Of a DNA stretch of 34,665 bases, positions 15,715-24,197 are shown in pieces (the first letter of the stretch is position 1; each line of letters begins with the position of its first letter). The stretch is from Bacillota bacterium (GTDB taxonomy: Bacteria > Bacillota > Limnochordia > Darwinibacteriales > Darwinibacteriaceae), in NCBI GenBank assembly GCA_012518645.1, contig JAAYRS010000013.1:1-34665 (forward strand), written 5' to 3'. The translations under genes were made by a program, and so were the position numbers. Under the pieces are notes generated by a model. The model ran no database searches, was not told the DNA's origin, and saw nothing but the letters and a program-made list of their open reading frames with translations.

Positions 15715-16020
15715 CCACCTATTAAATACTGGTATTTTTCTTAACTCTCAACAATCTTGCCAACAGCTATTGGTTCCGTCACCTGATTTTACTCTCATCT
15801 TGGGCCGCGGTCTCGCCGAGGAGGCGGATTTCCCGGTCCAAATCTAAATCGCCAGTTGACGCTGAGAGATTTAATCCCGCTCCGGTCGAGATTGTTCCCC
15901 GCGGCTTCTGCGGGCACCTGGTTTTGCCCTCTTCATCTACCCTTTCCAAAAAGTATTCCCGTTACCACCCTCTCGCCGCTTTTCAAGTATTTTTTGAACT
16001 GGTGATCCTAATTTACGATC
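15686..16020 (-). ncRNA. Structured leader RNA (candidate riboswitch, class not recognised) of the importer/dehydrogenase operon
   Basis: About 330 nt without an ORF, located between the serC terminator and an attenuator-like terminator, all in the orientation of the importer operon. Possible helices on the minus strand: GCGGC (15979-15975) with GCCGC (15905-15901); CCGCGG/CTCG (15904-15887) with CGAG/CCGCGG (15815-15805); GCGG-ATT (15880-15873) with AATCCGC (15831-15825); AAATCT (15872-15867) with AGATTT (15845-15840); CCAA/TTGG (15773-15760); AAATA/TATTT (15737-15724). The 3' end looks slightly like a T-box. I could not find T-box stem I signatures, a THI element, a cobalamin box, or purine, lysine, SAM or guanidine motifs. 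The start of the leader is approximate. Confidence 0.5.
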
Positions 16021-16030
16021 CTTGAGGCAA

Positions 16031-16065
16031 GAATAAGAGCGGGCCGAATCGGCCCGCTCTTATTC
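16031..16065. terminator. serC terminator hairpin
   Basis: A perfect 16-bp stem GAATAAGAGCGGGCCG with a 3-nt loop, starting 7 nt after the serC stop. The T-rich part (CTCTTATTC) is within the 3' arm rather than after it. It separates serC from the importer operon leader. Confidence 0.7.
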
Positions 16066-16071
16066 TCCCTG

Positions 16072-17151
16072 TTAGTTTTTCTGTTTAAAAGCCAGCATAA
16101 AGTCACGCAGAGCTTCGCAAGCGGCTAAGGGCACGGCATTATAGATTGAAGCCCGGCAGCCCCCGACCAGCCGGTGGCCTTTAAGGCCGACAAAACCGGC
16201 AGCAGCAGCTTCTTGCAGGAACTCACCTTCCAGCTCTTGAGAAGGCAAATTGAAACTGATGTTCATGACCGAACGGCTTTCTTTGCGGGCATGACCTTGA
16301 TAAAACCCATTGCTTTGGTCAATGGTTGCATATAACATTTCCGCTTTGGCCTGGTTTTCGCTTTGAATAGCTTTTACTCCGCCTGATTTTTCCACCCACT
16401 CCAAGACCTTACCGAGCATGTAGATGGCAAAAGTGGGCGGAGTGTTGAAAAGGGAATTGCTTTGGGCATGGGTTGAGTATTGGAGCATAGTGGGCAGATT
16501 TTCCTTTGCCTGCAGCAGCCTTTCCTTGGCAATCACTACGGTAACCCCGGCAGGTCCTAGGTTTTTTTGGGCCCCGGCATAAATTAAGGAAAATTGGTTG
16601 ATATCGATGGGCCGGGATAGGATATCGCTGGACATATCTGCAATTAAGGGCACTTCTTCAGTTTGAGGGAATTGGCGCCATTGGGTGCCGTAAATTGTAT
16701 TGTTGGTAGTAAGATGAAGGTAGGCTTCATCTCCCTCAAGTTTCAGCTCTTCCAGACTGGGAATATAAGAATAACCCGCTTCTTTGCTGCTGGCACCCAC
16801 TTTAACTTTACCAAACCTCTCTGCCTCGGCCAGAGCTTTTTCCGACCAAACACCGGTTAAAATGTAATTGGCGGTTTGTTCCGCACTTAATAAGTTCTGA
16901 GGCACCATGGCAAATTGCAGACTGGCTCCCCCCTGTAAGAAAAGAATACGGTAGTCTGGAGGGATTTCCATAAGCCGGCGCAAAGACTCCTGCACCTCGT
17001 TATGGAGCTGATCGTACTCTTTGCTTCTGTGGCTTATTTCTAAAACGGACATACCCGTACCTTTAAAGTCCAGGAACTCAGCCTGGGCTTCTTCCAAAAC
17101 CGGAAGGGGCAGTGCCGCCGGCCCGGCGTTAAAATTAAAAGCTCTTTTCAT
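16072..17151 (-). CDS. serC: Phosphoserine aminotransferase
   Basis: A PLP enzyme converting 3-phosphohydroxypyruvate and glutamate to O-phosphoserine and 2-oxoglutarate (second step of serine synthesis; also used in B6 synthesis in some bacteria). The protein is 359 residues from ATG 17151, starting with the family hallmark MKRAFNFNAGPAALP; AAAGGAGG lies about 10 nt upstream. The PLP lysine sits in LIYAGAQKNLGPAGV, and the C-terminal GGCRASIYNA is the standard closing motif. The ORF track start at 17199 adds a non-homologous tail. Divergent from serA, the previous step of the same pathway. Confidence 0.96.
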   Translation of the reverse strand: MKRAFNFNAGPAALPLPVLEEAQAEFLDFKGTGMSVLEISHRSKEYDQLHNEVQESLRRLMEIPPDYRILFLQGGASLQFAMVPQNLLSAEQTANYILTGVWSEKALAEAERFGKVKVGASSKEAGYSYIPSLEELKLEGDEAYLHLTTNNTIYGTQWRQFPQTEEVPLIADMSSDILSRPIDINQFSLIYAGAQKNLGPAGVTVVIAKERLLQAKENLPTMLQYSTHAQSNSLFNTPPTFAIYMLGKVLEWVEKSGGVKAIQSENQAKAEMLYATIDQSNGFYQGHARKESRSVMNISFNLPSQELEGEFLQEAAAAGFVGLKGHRLVGGCRASIYNAVPLAACEALRDFMLAFKQKN

Positions 17152-17218
17152 GGCTAAACAGCCTCCTTTTATAGTATTCCTTGTCCCCCATCTTATCACA
17201 GATTTCCCCCGGGGCGAA

Positions 17219-17240
17219 AGCCCGGGCCCCGGCCCGGGCT
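17219..17240. repeat. GC-rich hairpin between divergent serC and serA
   Basis: AGCCCGGG and CCCGGGCT form a perfect 8-bp stem around CCCCGG, within an otherwise AT-rich 180-bp divergent promoter region. No T-run follows on either strand, so an operator or a transcript barrier is more likely than a terminator. Confidence 0.4.
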
Positions 17241-17275
17241 AAAATACCTTCTTCTTCTATTTCCTGCCCAATTTA

Positions 17276-17284
17276 TGATATAGT
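17276..17284 (+). promoter_or_regulatory. Extended -10 promoter of serA
   Basis: TGATATAGT gives an extended -10 (TG, one base, TATAGT). The -35 region is poor, as expected for this class. Transcription would start near 17291, about 40 nt before the serA ATG with its GAGGGTGG site. Confidence 0.5.
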
Positions 17285-17331
17285 GGATACTAGTAAGAAA
17301 AATCAAGGAAAAACAAAGAGGGTGGATTCTA

Positions 17332-18903
17332 ATGTTTCGGGTTTTAGTTGCTGACAAAATTAATCAAGAAGGATTGGCGCCCCTAGCCTCCAGCCCGGAG
17401 ATAGAATGGGTTCAAGAGAAGATTGAAAACGTTTCCGATCTTGATAGTTATGATGCCCTGCTGGTTCGCAGTGCGACCAAAGTAACTGCGGAAGTAATTA
17501 AGAAAATGAGCAGCCTTAAAATTATTGCCAGGGCGGGAGTTGGTGTGGACAACATTGATTTAGAGGCCGCCACTAAACGCGGTATTATTGTCGTTAACGC
17601 CCCCACGGGCAATACCATCTCTACTGCAGAGCATACCTTTGCCATGATGATGACCTTAACCAGAAAAATCTGTCAAGCCAACCAGTCCTTAAAAAGCGGT
17701 CATTGGGAGCGGGGGGCTTTTCAAGGTACGGAGCTAAGGGGTAAAACCCTTGGCGTAATCGGGTTTGGACGGATCGGCGCCGAAATTGCCAAAAGGGCCA
17801 AGGTTTTTGGGATGGTTGTCTTAACTTATGATCCCTTTTTAACCAAAGACAAAGCAAAAAAACTGGGCATTAAACCCGTTGAACTCGACAGGCTTTTGGC
17901 CGATTCCCAGATTATTACCGTCCATACCCCCTTAACGGAGGAAACCCGGGGCTTGTTAAACATGGAATCTTTAAAGAAAACTAAGCCCGGCGTGATGTTA
18001 ATTAACTGCGCCCGAGGCGGGATTATAGATGAAAATGCCTTGCTTCACTACTTGCAGACAGGGCATGTAGCCGGGGCGGCTTTGGATGTTTTTGCGGATG
18101 AACCGCCGCAAAACTTGGATTTAATTCAGATGGAACAGGTGGTGGTCACACCGCACATAGCCGCTTCCACTAAAGAAGCTCAGCTAAATGTGGCCTGCAT
18201 TGTTGCGGAAGAAATACTTAATTTCGCCCAGGGCAAACCGGTGCAAAACAGTGTCAACCTTCCCGCTATTTCCAAGGAAACTTGGCAAAAAATCGGACCC
18301 TATTACGAGCTGACCAAGACAATGGGCCGGATTATCTCCCAACTAACGAAAAGGCCTGTGAAATCCTTGGAAATTATCTACAGCGGAGAAATCTGTTCCA
18401 TGGAAACCTCACCGATTACCAGGGGGCTTTTAGCCGGTTTCCTCCAGCCGAAAGTAGATTTTGTGGTTAATGACGTCAATGCCCCTAACCTGGCCAAGGA
18501 ATATGGGATCAGTTTTGGAGAAACCCATCCCGATACCGATTTTCTCTACACTAACCATGTTAAAGTGATAGTTAGCACCGATCAAGAGCCTTTTACCTTA
18601 GAAGGCACCTATATTAAGACCTACGGAGCCAGGATTGTAAACATTGACGGCTTCGATGTGGACTTTACTCCTGAAGGCAATGTTCTAGTGGTGGAATACA
18701 CCGATCGCCCCGGGGTGATTGGCAGCATGGGCCGGGTTTTAGGCTCTCACGGCATCAATATCGGCGCCATGCAGGTGGGGCGGAAAAAAGAGGGAGGCCA
18801 GGCCTTAATGATCTTAACTACCGATAAACCGGTTAGCCCCCGGGTGGCGGAAGAAATGGCCGCCGTAGAGAAGATTGACCGCATAGTGAATATTGAATTT
18901 TAA
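17332..18903 (+). CDS. serA: D-3-phosphoglycerate dehydrogenase
   Basis: First enzyme of serine synthesis: 3-phosphoglycerate plus NAD+ to 3-phosphohydroxypyruvate. The long form has 523 residues: catalytic domain, NAD-binding domain with [14 protein letters not shown] (about residue 145), catalytic Arg in [10 protein letters not shown], Glu in DVFADEPP and His in TPHIAAST. These are followed by an intervening ASB domain (about 315-445) and a C-terminal ACT domain ([18 protein letters not shown]), the usual site of serine feedback. It begins a two-gene unit with the DUF1015 gene 18 nt downstream. Confidence 0.97.
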   Translation: MFRVLVADKINQEGLAPLASSPEIEWVQEKIENVSDLDSYDALLVRSATKVTAEVIKKMSSLKIIARAGVGVDNIDLEAATKRGIIVVNAPTGNTISTAEHTFAMMMTLTRKICQANQSLKSGHWERGAFQGTELRGKTLGVIGFGRIGAEIAKRAKVFGMVVLTYDPFLTKDKAKKLGIKPVELDRLLADSQIITVHTPLTEETRGLLNMESLKKTKPGVMLINCARGGIIDENALLHYLQTGHVAGAALDVFADEPPQNLDLIQMEQVVVTPHIAASTKEAQLNVACIVAEEILNFAQGKPVQNSVNLPAISKETWQKIGPYYELTKTMGRIISQLTKRPVKSLEIIYSGEICSMETSPITRGLLAGFLQPKVDFVVNDVNAPNLAKEYGISFGETHPDTDFLYTNHVKVIVSTDQEPFTLEGTYIKTYGARIVNIDGFDVDFTPEGNVLVVEYTDRPGVIGSMGRVLGSHGINIGAMQVGRKKEGGQALMILTTDKPVSPRVAEEMAAVEKIDRIVNIEF

Positions 18904-18921
18904 TAAAGGAGGCCAAACAAG

Positions 18922-20160
18922 ATGGCTTTAATTAAACCTTTCCGGGCCTTGCGGCCTGCTAGGGAATTGGCCGCTCAAATAGCTGCCCTCCCCTATGATG
19001 TAGTTAATTCGAAAGAAGCCCGAGAAATGGTGAGGGACAATAAGTATTCTTTTCTCCGCATTGATCGGGGAGAAATTAATTTTCCGGAACAGGTAGATCC
19101 CCGCGATCCCAGGGTTTATCAAAAAGCAGCGGAAATTTTTCAAAAGGCCGTTGCCCACAAACACTTTATCCAGGATCAAACCAACAACTTTTATATCTAC
19201 CGCCAGATCATGGAAGGCCGGGCCCAAACGGGCTTGGTAGCCGCCGCTTCCATCGACGATTATACTCAAGATATCATTAAGAAACACGAATTTACACTCC
19301 GGGAAAAAGAACAAGACCGCATCGATCACATTCAAGCCTTGAACGCCCAAAGCGGACCTATCTTTCAAACCTACCGGGATAATCCCGAAATTACGGAAAT
19401 TATTGATAAGTGGGCCCAAAACCAGGAGCCGGAATATCAGTTTGAAGCTCACGGCGTAGAACACATTATTTGGGTCCTGGATAGCCCTGAAATGATCCGA
19501 AAAATTACCGGCCTTTTCGCCAAGATTGACTATCTTTATATAGCTGACGGTCACCATCGTTCCGCAGCCGCGGTACGGGTTGGCCTGCAAAAAAGGAAGG
19601 ATAACCCCAACTACGGAGCAGATGATCATTTTAATTTCTTTCTTTCCGTTCTTTTCCCGGCATCAGATCTTAAGATCTGGCCTTACAACAGGGTTGTAAA
19701 AGATCTTGCGGGCTATTCGGAAGAAGAGTTTTTGGAAAAGATCCAAGAAAGATTTACCGTGGAACCGGCGCCCCAAAGCCCTTATGAGCCGGCTGCAAAA
19801 CGTGCTTTTGGTATGTATCTTGCCGACAAATGGTACAAGCTGAGCCCCAAGCCTGGAATTTTTGACGAAAATGATCCGGTCAAAAGCCTGGATGCAGCCA
19901 TTTTGCAAGATCACCTTTTGGATCCCGTTTTAAATATTAAGGATCCCCGTAAAGAGGAAAGAATAGATTTTGTGGGGGGAATTCGCGGAGTACAGGAGCT
20001 GGAGCGCAGAATAAAAGAGGATATGAAGGTGGCCTTTTCTATATACCCCACCTCTGTTCAGGATGTAATTAGAGTAGCCGACAGCGGCCGGGTGATGCCG
20101 CCTAAATCCACTTGGTTTGAACCTAAGCTTTTAAGCGGCCTTTTTATCCATAAGCTTTGA
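18922..20160 (+). CDS. DUF1015 family protein
   Basis: A 412-residue cytoplasmic protein, full length for the family, starting MALIKPFRALRP with the conserved LPYDVVNSKEAR that opens DUF1015 proteins. The motif IADGHHRSAAAVRV (about residue 210) resembles the DGHHR signature of ParB/sulfiredoxin-fold proteins, a fold that includes nucleotide-dependent serine kinases such as archaeal SerK and staphylococcal SbnI. Its position directly after serA and near serC suggests a role in serine or phosphoserine metabolism. This is inference from motif and context; no reaction is demonstrated here. GGAGG lies 9 nt upstream of the ATG. Confidence 0.88.
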   Translation: MALIKPFRALRPARELAAQIAALPYDVVNSKEAREMVRDNKYSFLRIDRGEINFPEQVDPRDPRVYQKAAEIFQKAVAHKHFIQDQTNNFYIYRQIMEGRAQTGLVAAASIDDYTQDIIKKHEFTLREKEQDRIDHIQALNAQSGPIFQTYRDNPEITEIIDKWAQNQEPEYQFEAHGVEHIIWVLDSPEMIRKITGLFAKIDYLYIADGHHRSAAAVRVGLQKRKDNPNYGADDHFNFFLSVLFPASDLKIWPYNRVVKDLAGYSEEEFLEKIQERFTVEPAPQSPYEPAAKRAFGMYLADKWYKLSPKPGIFDENDPVKSLDAAILQDHLLDPVLNIKDPRKEERIDFVGGIRGVQELERRIKEDMKVAFSIYPTSVQDVIRVADSGRVMPPKSTWFEPKLLSGLFIHKL

Positions 20161-20194
20161 TTAAAATAAGCCCTGATTAAAAAGCAGGGGTATC

Positions 20195-20234
20195 TCCTAA
20201 AAGGTGTTTTCCTTTCGGAAAGCACCTTTTAGGA
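20195..20234. terminator. Bidirectional hairpin between DUF1015 gene and pilus operon
   Basis: TCCTAAAAGGTG (20195-20206) pairs perfectly with CACCTTTTAGGA (20223-20234), with a further TTTCC/GGAAA inner stem. There is no long T-run outside, but the arms are U-rich in both orientations. It closes both the serA-DUF1015 unit and the convergent pilus operon. A smaller CCCTG/CAGGG hairpin lies just before it. Confidence 0.65.
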
Positions 20235-20255
20235 TCATTACAATGAGAAAAGAGC

Positions 20256-20960
20256 CTAGTAAAAATAGAGGATAAAGGCCGCTAAGGCTAAGAAGGGGCC
20301 GAAAGGGATGGGGGTTTTCCGCCCCTGTTTGGTTAAAAATAAGTAAGTTAGACCTGCTAAAGTACCAAAGAGCGAAGCGCTAAAAAGAACATAGAAGACC
20401 TTCTGCCAGCCTAAAAAGGCGCCAATCAAGGCCATAAACTTGGCATCGCCCAGGCCCATCCCGCCCCGGGAGATTAGAATGATTAAAAAGATGATTACAA
20501 AACCCGCCGCCGCCCCGGCTAAGGCAGCCGAAAAAGGGATCGACCAGCTTAAAAGAGAAAAAGCCAGGCCTAAAACCAGGCCGGGAATAGTTAAAACATT
20601 GAGCAATAACTTATGTTCCAGATCAATAAAGGCTGATGTAAGCAGAAAAGAAAAAAAGGCTAGGCCAACAACTGATTCAAAGAAAGAAGTTGCTGTAAGG
20701 CCAACTGCCGCAAAGCCTAAGCCGCTGAGGAGCTCGATTAAAAAATAGCGCCAAGAAATTAAAGCGCCGCAAGCTTTGCAGCGGCCTTTTTGGATTAAAA
20801 AGCTGAGCAAGGGTATTAGTTCTTGAAAGCCCAAGGCTTGTCCGCAATAAGGGCAGCGAGAGCCCGGTTTCAGCAGTGATAAATCCCTGGGAAGGCGGTA
20901 AATGACAACATTTAAAAAACTTCCCCAGATTAGGCCCAATAGAAACAGTAAAAAAAGCAT
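20256..20960 (-). CDS. pilD: Prepilin peptidase / N-methyltransferase
   Basis: Membrane aspartic protease (A24) that removes the short leader of type IV prepilins and methylates the new N-terminal Phe. It has 234 residues and many TM helices. The N-terminal methylase region carries two zinc-type pairs (CPYCG and CKACG). The catalytic aspartates are in FIDLEHKLLLN and the GLGDAKF motif. It is the last gene of the operon, 17 nt after the DUF5658 gene. Substrates in the same operon are the pilins with GFTLMEL/GFTLVEV/GFTIVEL leaders. Confidence 0.95.
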   Translation of the reverse strand: MLFLLFLLGLIWGSFLNVVIYRLPRDLSLLKPGSRCPYCGQALGFQELIPLLSFLIQKGRCKACGALISWRYFLIELLSGLGFAAVGLTATSFFESVVGLAFFSFLLTSAFIDLEHKLLLNVLTIPGLVLGLAFSLLSWSIPFSAALAGAAAGFVIIFLIILISRGGMGLGDAKFMALIGAFLGWQKVFYVLFSASLFGTLAGLTYLFLTKQGRKTPIPFGPFLALAAFILYFY

Positions 20961-20977
20961 CTTATTTCTCCATCCCG

Positions 20978-21280
20978 CTAAAGGTAAAATACGAAAAGAA
21001 TATAAGCAACCGCGGCCAAGTAAACGCCGCAGGTAAACTTAAGCAGCCCCCAAAACCGGCCAGCTGCTAAATCGCGCTTAGCCCACAAAAACACTAAGCT
21101 CAAAGGGACAAAGACAAGCTTGAGTACGGCAAAGTAAGCTGTACCTACAATCCCCCTCAGTAATGGGTTCCACTCCCCTAATCCACCCAAGATGACCAGA
21201 TCTCCAGTGGCCAAAAAGTCCACCGCATTCAACAAACCGAGTAAAAGCAAAGCCAGAAACAACTTCCCAAAACGCTGCAA
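20978..21280 (-). CDS. DUF5658-like small membrane protein
   Basis: About 100 residues with three hydrophobic segments (LFLALLLLGLLNAVDFLAT, the VLKLVFVPLSLVFLW stretch and a C-terminal YLAAVAYILFVFYL). The pattern LLNAVDxxxT near the N-terminus, followed by EWNPLL, is typical of DUF5658 proteins. Function unknown; its place between the minor pilins and pilD suggests a pilus-assembly accessory. The ORF track starts at TTG 21340. I prefer TTG 21280 (LQRFGKLF), which has GGGGGGTG upstream and drops a non-hydrophobic 20-residue tail, but the longer form, 3 nt after the PilX-like stop, cannot be excluded. Confidence 0.6.
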   Translation of the reverse strand: MQRFGKLFLALLLLGLLNAVDFLATGDLVILGGLGEWNPLLRGIVGTAYFAVLKLVFVPLSLVFLWAKRDLAAGRFWGLLKFTCGVYLAAVAYILFVFYL

Positions 21281-21343
21281 GCAACTGCACCCCCCGGGTT
21301 TTAGCTTAGGGTGTGCATTTAGCAAGAAAACTATTGACAAAGT

Positions 21344-22744
21344 TTATTTCCCGATAGACCAGCGAAATTTTGTAAACTTGCTTCCCCCTTCCCCCTCCGG
21401 GCCGATAGCTCCCTCGGGAAAGAGATCGGTGTTGATATCGCTTTTATCGAACCTGATTTCCACGTTTCCGCTGGCGCTAAGGCGGGAAGCCACCACTGCA
21501 CCGGTAAATCCGCTATTTTGAATATTAATATGGGCATCCGGGGCATAAATCATGCCTTTTACCCCGCCCGCCCCGCTCACTTTGACATCACTGCCGGCGC
21601 TAAAGATATTTCCGTTAAATATGCAGCTGGAACCGACTACAACCGATGCTTCTTTGACCAGCAGGTTTCCGGTTAATCTATAATTGTCACCTTTGTGATT
21701 CAAGGATGGGGCCCCGAAGGGTTTTACTCCGTCGTAATATATGGTAAGGGCCTCTAGATCCCCGCCCATATTTACTTTTGCTTCGTTTGTAAGGGCGGCA
21801 GAATGAAGGTATAACAATAGTTTGCCTTCTTTATTAGGGCCGCGGTTAAGAACGATCTCACCGCGGATATTCAGATCATCCACCACCATAATTTGGGTCC
21901 GATCGTTGAGGTTAATGGTTAGCCTAACGCCGCCGCCAAAACTAATGTTTTCATAGTACAATATTTCCGGTGTGTCCTCGGTAATATTGATGGTAGCAGC
22001 ACCCATAATCGGCGCTTCAGGCCTGGGCAGCGGCTGCGGAAAATCAGGAAATTGCACAGGAGGAATTTCAACATTGCTTTCCATTTTTCTAATTTCCCCC
22101 TTAGGCACGTGTTCTGTTACAGGATTTCTGCTTCCGGCAATAACGCCGGCGGCTTCATCAGCTTTGGAGCCCACTAAAAGATGGCCGTCGTCTGCTCCCG
22201 GCGTTGAGGGAAAGATCTGCGCTGACCAAGCCATTGAAATAGATCCTTCTTCATAAGAGTTGGTCCCAAGTGTTCCGTAGACCTTTACTGTGCCTTTAAA
22301 TTCGATGGCCGGTTCACTGCGGCTTCCCGCAGAAGCCGCAAAAATCGCTTTATCTGCTTCGAAAGGCAGGGATTCGGATTTCAGCGTCAAGCTAATTTTC
22401 TGGACCTTATCCCCCACATTCGCCAAAGAAGAAATAATAAGATCATTTCCCTCTCCGGCAACTTCCACAGAAACCTTGCCTTCAATGTTTTCCAAGATCA
22501 GATCCTGGGAAGGCCCTTTGTTTTTCAAATCGGCATAAACGTCAGGATGATCGATAATCTGTTGGGCCACAGCATCTGCGGCCGAACGAGCTAAATAGTA
22601 AGCTTGGAGTTCTTGTTCATCCCCATGGGCTCGTCTAACCTCAACAAACCCGTACATAACCAAGGCGCCGCCTAAAATAAGCAGCACCAGCATGATTACT
22701 ATTGTGAGAATGAGGGCTGAACCCCGTTCGTTTTTAATCAGCAC
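21344..22744 (-). CDS. PilX-like minor pilin / pilus-tip protein
   Basis: 466 residues. The N-terminus (ERGSALILTIVIMLVLL) is a pilin-like TM segment after a Gly, but the usual Glu5 is replaced by Leu, as in PilX/GspK-like tip subunits. The following helix has YLARSAADAVAQQI, the PilX N-domain pattern. The long C-terminal part is rich in short beta strands (for example IYAPDAHINIQNSGF, GAVVASRLSASGNV), like the beta-solenoid regions of DUF7305-type pilus proteins. It is probably a surface-exposed tip or adhesive subunit. GTG start with GGAGG upstream, just after the PilW-like gene. Confidence 0.75.
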   Translation of the reverse strand: MLIKNERGSALILTIVIMLVLLILGGALVMYGFVEVRRAHGDEQELQAYYLARSAADAVAQQIIDHPDVYADLKNKGPSQDLILENIEGKVSVEVAGEGNDLIISSLANVGDKVQKISLTLKSESLPFEADKAIFAASAGSRSEPAIEFKGTVKVYGTLGTNSYEEGSISMAWSAQIFPSTPGADDGHLLVGSKADEAAGVIAGSRNPVTEHVPKGEIRKMESNVEIPPVQFPDFPQPLPRPEAPIMGAATINITEDTPEILYYENISFGGGVRLTINLNDRTQIMVVDDLNIRGEIVLNRGPNKEGKLLLYLHSAALTNEAKVNMGGDLEALTIYYDGVKPFGAPSLNHKGDNYRLTGNLLVKEASVVVGSSCIFNGNIFSAGSDVKVSGAGGVKGMIYAPDAHINIQNSGFTGAVVASRLSASGNVEIRFDKSDINTDLFPEGAIGPEGEGGSKFTKFRWSIGK

Positions 22745-22765
22745 GGGATTTTCCTCCTTGCTTCT

Positions 22766-23293
22766 TTAGAAACCTTGGACACAAAGAACAGATCCTGTTT
22801 TTTGGCTTTCTTCTTCTAAGGTCGCATTCAAAGCGAGAACTTTTGTTCTAATCTCGTACTTTTTTCCTTGGCCGCTGCTTACAGTGAGTTCAACAACCAA
22901 ATTTCCACTAATTTCTTCCGACTCAAACTGTAAAGAATATTCGCTGCCGCTGTCAGCGATTGGTTTTTCCTGATCACCTTTAATCTGAATCACGTTGCCA
23001 TTTTTGACCGTATAGCAAACACCCCCGGATCCGGCTTCATAAAGGGAGCCGTAGATCTTCACTGTCTCGGCATAACGAATCTCTTCTGAGAGCAGTTTTG
23101 TTAGAAAACGGACTTCCTGCTGGTTAACCATTTGTGCTTCTCCGCGGGAGAAAGATACCATTCCGTATGAATGTAAAGAATAGATAACTCCTAAAACGCC
23201 CCCCAGCAGGGTTAAAGCGATCATTAATTCTACGATCGTAAATCCTGCATCTAATTTAAGATCTTTTAGCCGCCGGTGCACAAAATTCACCAT
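22766..23293 (-). CDS. PilW/GspJ-like minor pilin
   Basis: 175 residues with a class III prepilin leader: cleavage expected in DAG/FTIVELMIALTLLG (Glu5 present). The remainder is a globular beta-rich domain with the ALTLLGGVLGVIYSLHSYG helix and QMVNQQEVRFLTKLLSEEI, typical of PilW/GspJ. The start codon lies 4 nt after the stop of the upstream minor pilin gene. Probably part of a tip complex priming pilus assembly. Confidence 0.82.
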   Translation of the reverse strand: MVNFVHRRLKDLKLDAGFTIVELMIALTLLGGVLGVIYSLHSYGMVSFSRGEAQMVNQQEVRFLTKLLSEEIRYAETVKIYGSLYEAGSGGVCYTVKNGNVIQIKGDQEKPIADSGSEYSLQFESEEISGNLVVELTVSSGQGKKYEIRTKVLALNATLEEESQKTGSVLCVQGF

Positions 23294-23296
23294 CCC

Positions 23297-23656
23297 CTAA
23301 TCCCCTTGCCTTTTGGGGATATAAACCACAGCGGAAACCTTTCTTTGACTAGGGCCATAGGTGGTGTCGCTTTCCGCGGTTACTTCTTCCGCATAGATCT
23401 CGATGGGTTCCAAGTCGGGAAACACAATTGTAAAAGCCGGTTCTTCACCTGCTTCAACTTCACCGGGATCCTCTAACAAGGCCCTCTCCAGTTTAGCCTG
23501 GACCTCATAGACAGCTTCGGTCCTTTTCCCGCTGGATATAATGGCTATTATACCGTTGTTATAAATTGTGACAACAGCGATGGTAATGACGGACAGGACT
23601 ATTAAAGCTACCACCACTTCAACTAAAGTAAAACCCTTTTCTTCCCTCAGCGGCAC
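23297..23656 (-). CDS. PilV/GspI-like minor pilin
   Basis: 119 residues; leader EEKG/FTLVEVVVALIVLSVITIAVV with Gly-1, Phe+1 and Glu5, the standard recognition sequence of PilD. A short acidic globular domain follows. GTG start with GGGGAGGGGTGG upstream. First of three minor subunits downstream of the major pilin, separated from it by a hairpin. Confidence 0.82.
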   Translation of the reverse strand: MPLREEKGFTLVEVVVALIVLSVITIAVVTIYNNGIIAIISSGKRTEAVYEVQAKLERALLEDPGEVEAGEEPAFTIVFPDLEPIEIYAEEVTAESDTTYGPSQRKVSAVVYIPKRQGD

Positions 23657-23694
23657 CTAACCACCCCTCCCCTACCCTATCCAAAGGCAGGCCG

Positions 23695-23722
23695 CGCCGA
23701 AGAGCATGGAATGTCTTCGGCG
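23695..23722 (-). repeat. Hairpin between pilA and the minor pilin genes
   Basis: CGCCGAAGA and TCTTCGGCG form a perfect 9-bp stem with a 10-nt loop. No T-run follows, so it is more likely to stabilise or process the pilA mRNA 3' end, giving more pilin than minor subunits, than to terminate transcription outright. Confidence 0.45.
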
Positions 23723-23778
23723 GGGCTTTCAACTAACGTTATCAAACGGTGCGGATAACATTTGGTGTAAAATAATTT

Positions 23779-24162
23779 TTATAGTTCCGGCTCCGCCAGT
23801 TTTTCTTCTTTTATATCAACAACGTACTTGTCTGAACCCCATTTTACGTAAGGCACGTCCTCAGCCTTTAAATCCAGGAAATTTAATAATATTTGCTGGT
23901 GATCCTCAAGAACAAATTGTGTCGGAAACTCTTGTAGCTCACCATTCTTCTCAACGTACCCAAATTTAATTAGTTGCTCTATTCCACGATTTAACATGGC
24001 CGCATGAGCCTCGCCGACGCCGGCCTTCGCCCGGTCTTGAATCCCCGTATAAACCGGAATAGCGATTAGGGCTAAGATCCCGATGACGACCACAACTATC
24101 ATTAGTTCCATGAGGGTGAAGCCTTTTTCTTGTTTGAGCATCTCTCTTATTTTCTTTAACAT
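23779..24162 (-). CDS. pilA: Type IV major pilin
   Basis: 127 residues. The 14-residue leader ends QEKG, followed by FTLMELMIVVVVIGILALIAIP, the classic class IVa N-terminal helix with Glu5. The globular part of about 85 residues is small and has no cysteine pair, as usual in Firmicute pilins. It is flanked by a 16-bp palindrome upstream and a hairpin downstream, consistent with separate dosage of this subunit. GGGGGAAAAACA lies before the ATG. Confidence 0.9.
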   Translation of the reverse strand: MLKKIREMLKQEKGFTLMELMIVVVVIGILALIAIPVYTGIQDRAKAGVGEAHAAMLNRGIEQLIKFGYVEKNGELQEFPTQFVLEDHQQILLNFLDLKAEDVPYVKWGSDKYVVDIKEEKLAEPEL

Positions 24163-24197
24163 TGTTTTTCCCCCTTAATCTATTTAGATTATTATTG

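Noticed and set aside
15859-15870. GCTGAGAGAT on the plus strand, resembling part of a THI (TPP) element
   Set aside because: The rest of the THI consensus (the ACC...GAACCTGAT block) is missing, and no gene follows on that strand.
15961-15980. AGGGTGGTAACGGG on the minus strand, resembling a T-box core
   Set aside because: It lies at the 5' end of the leader with no terminator right after it; a T-box core belongs next to the terminator.
18928-19629. 233-residue minus-strand ORF opposite the DUF1015 gene
   Set aside because: It is a shadow of the well supported plus-strand gene, with no recognisable motif and no binding site.
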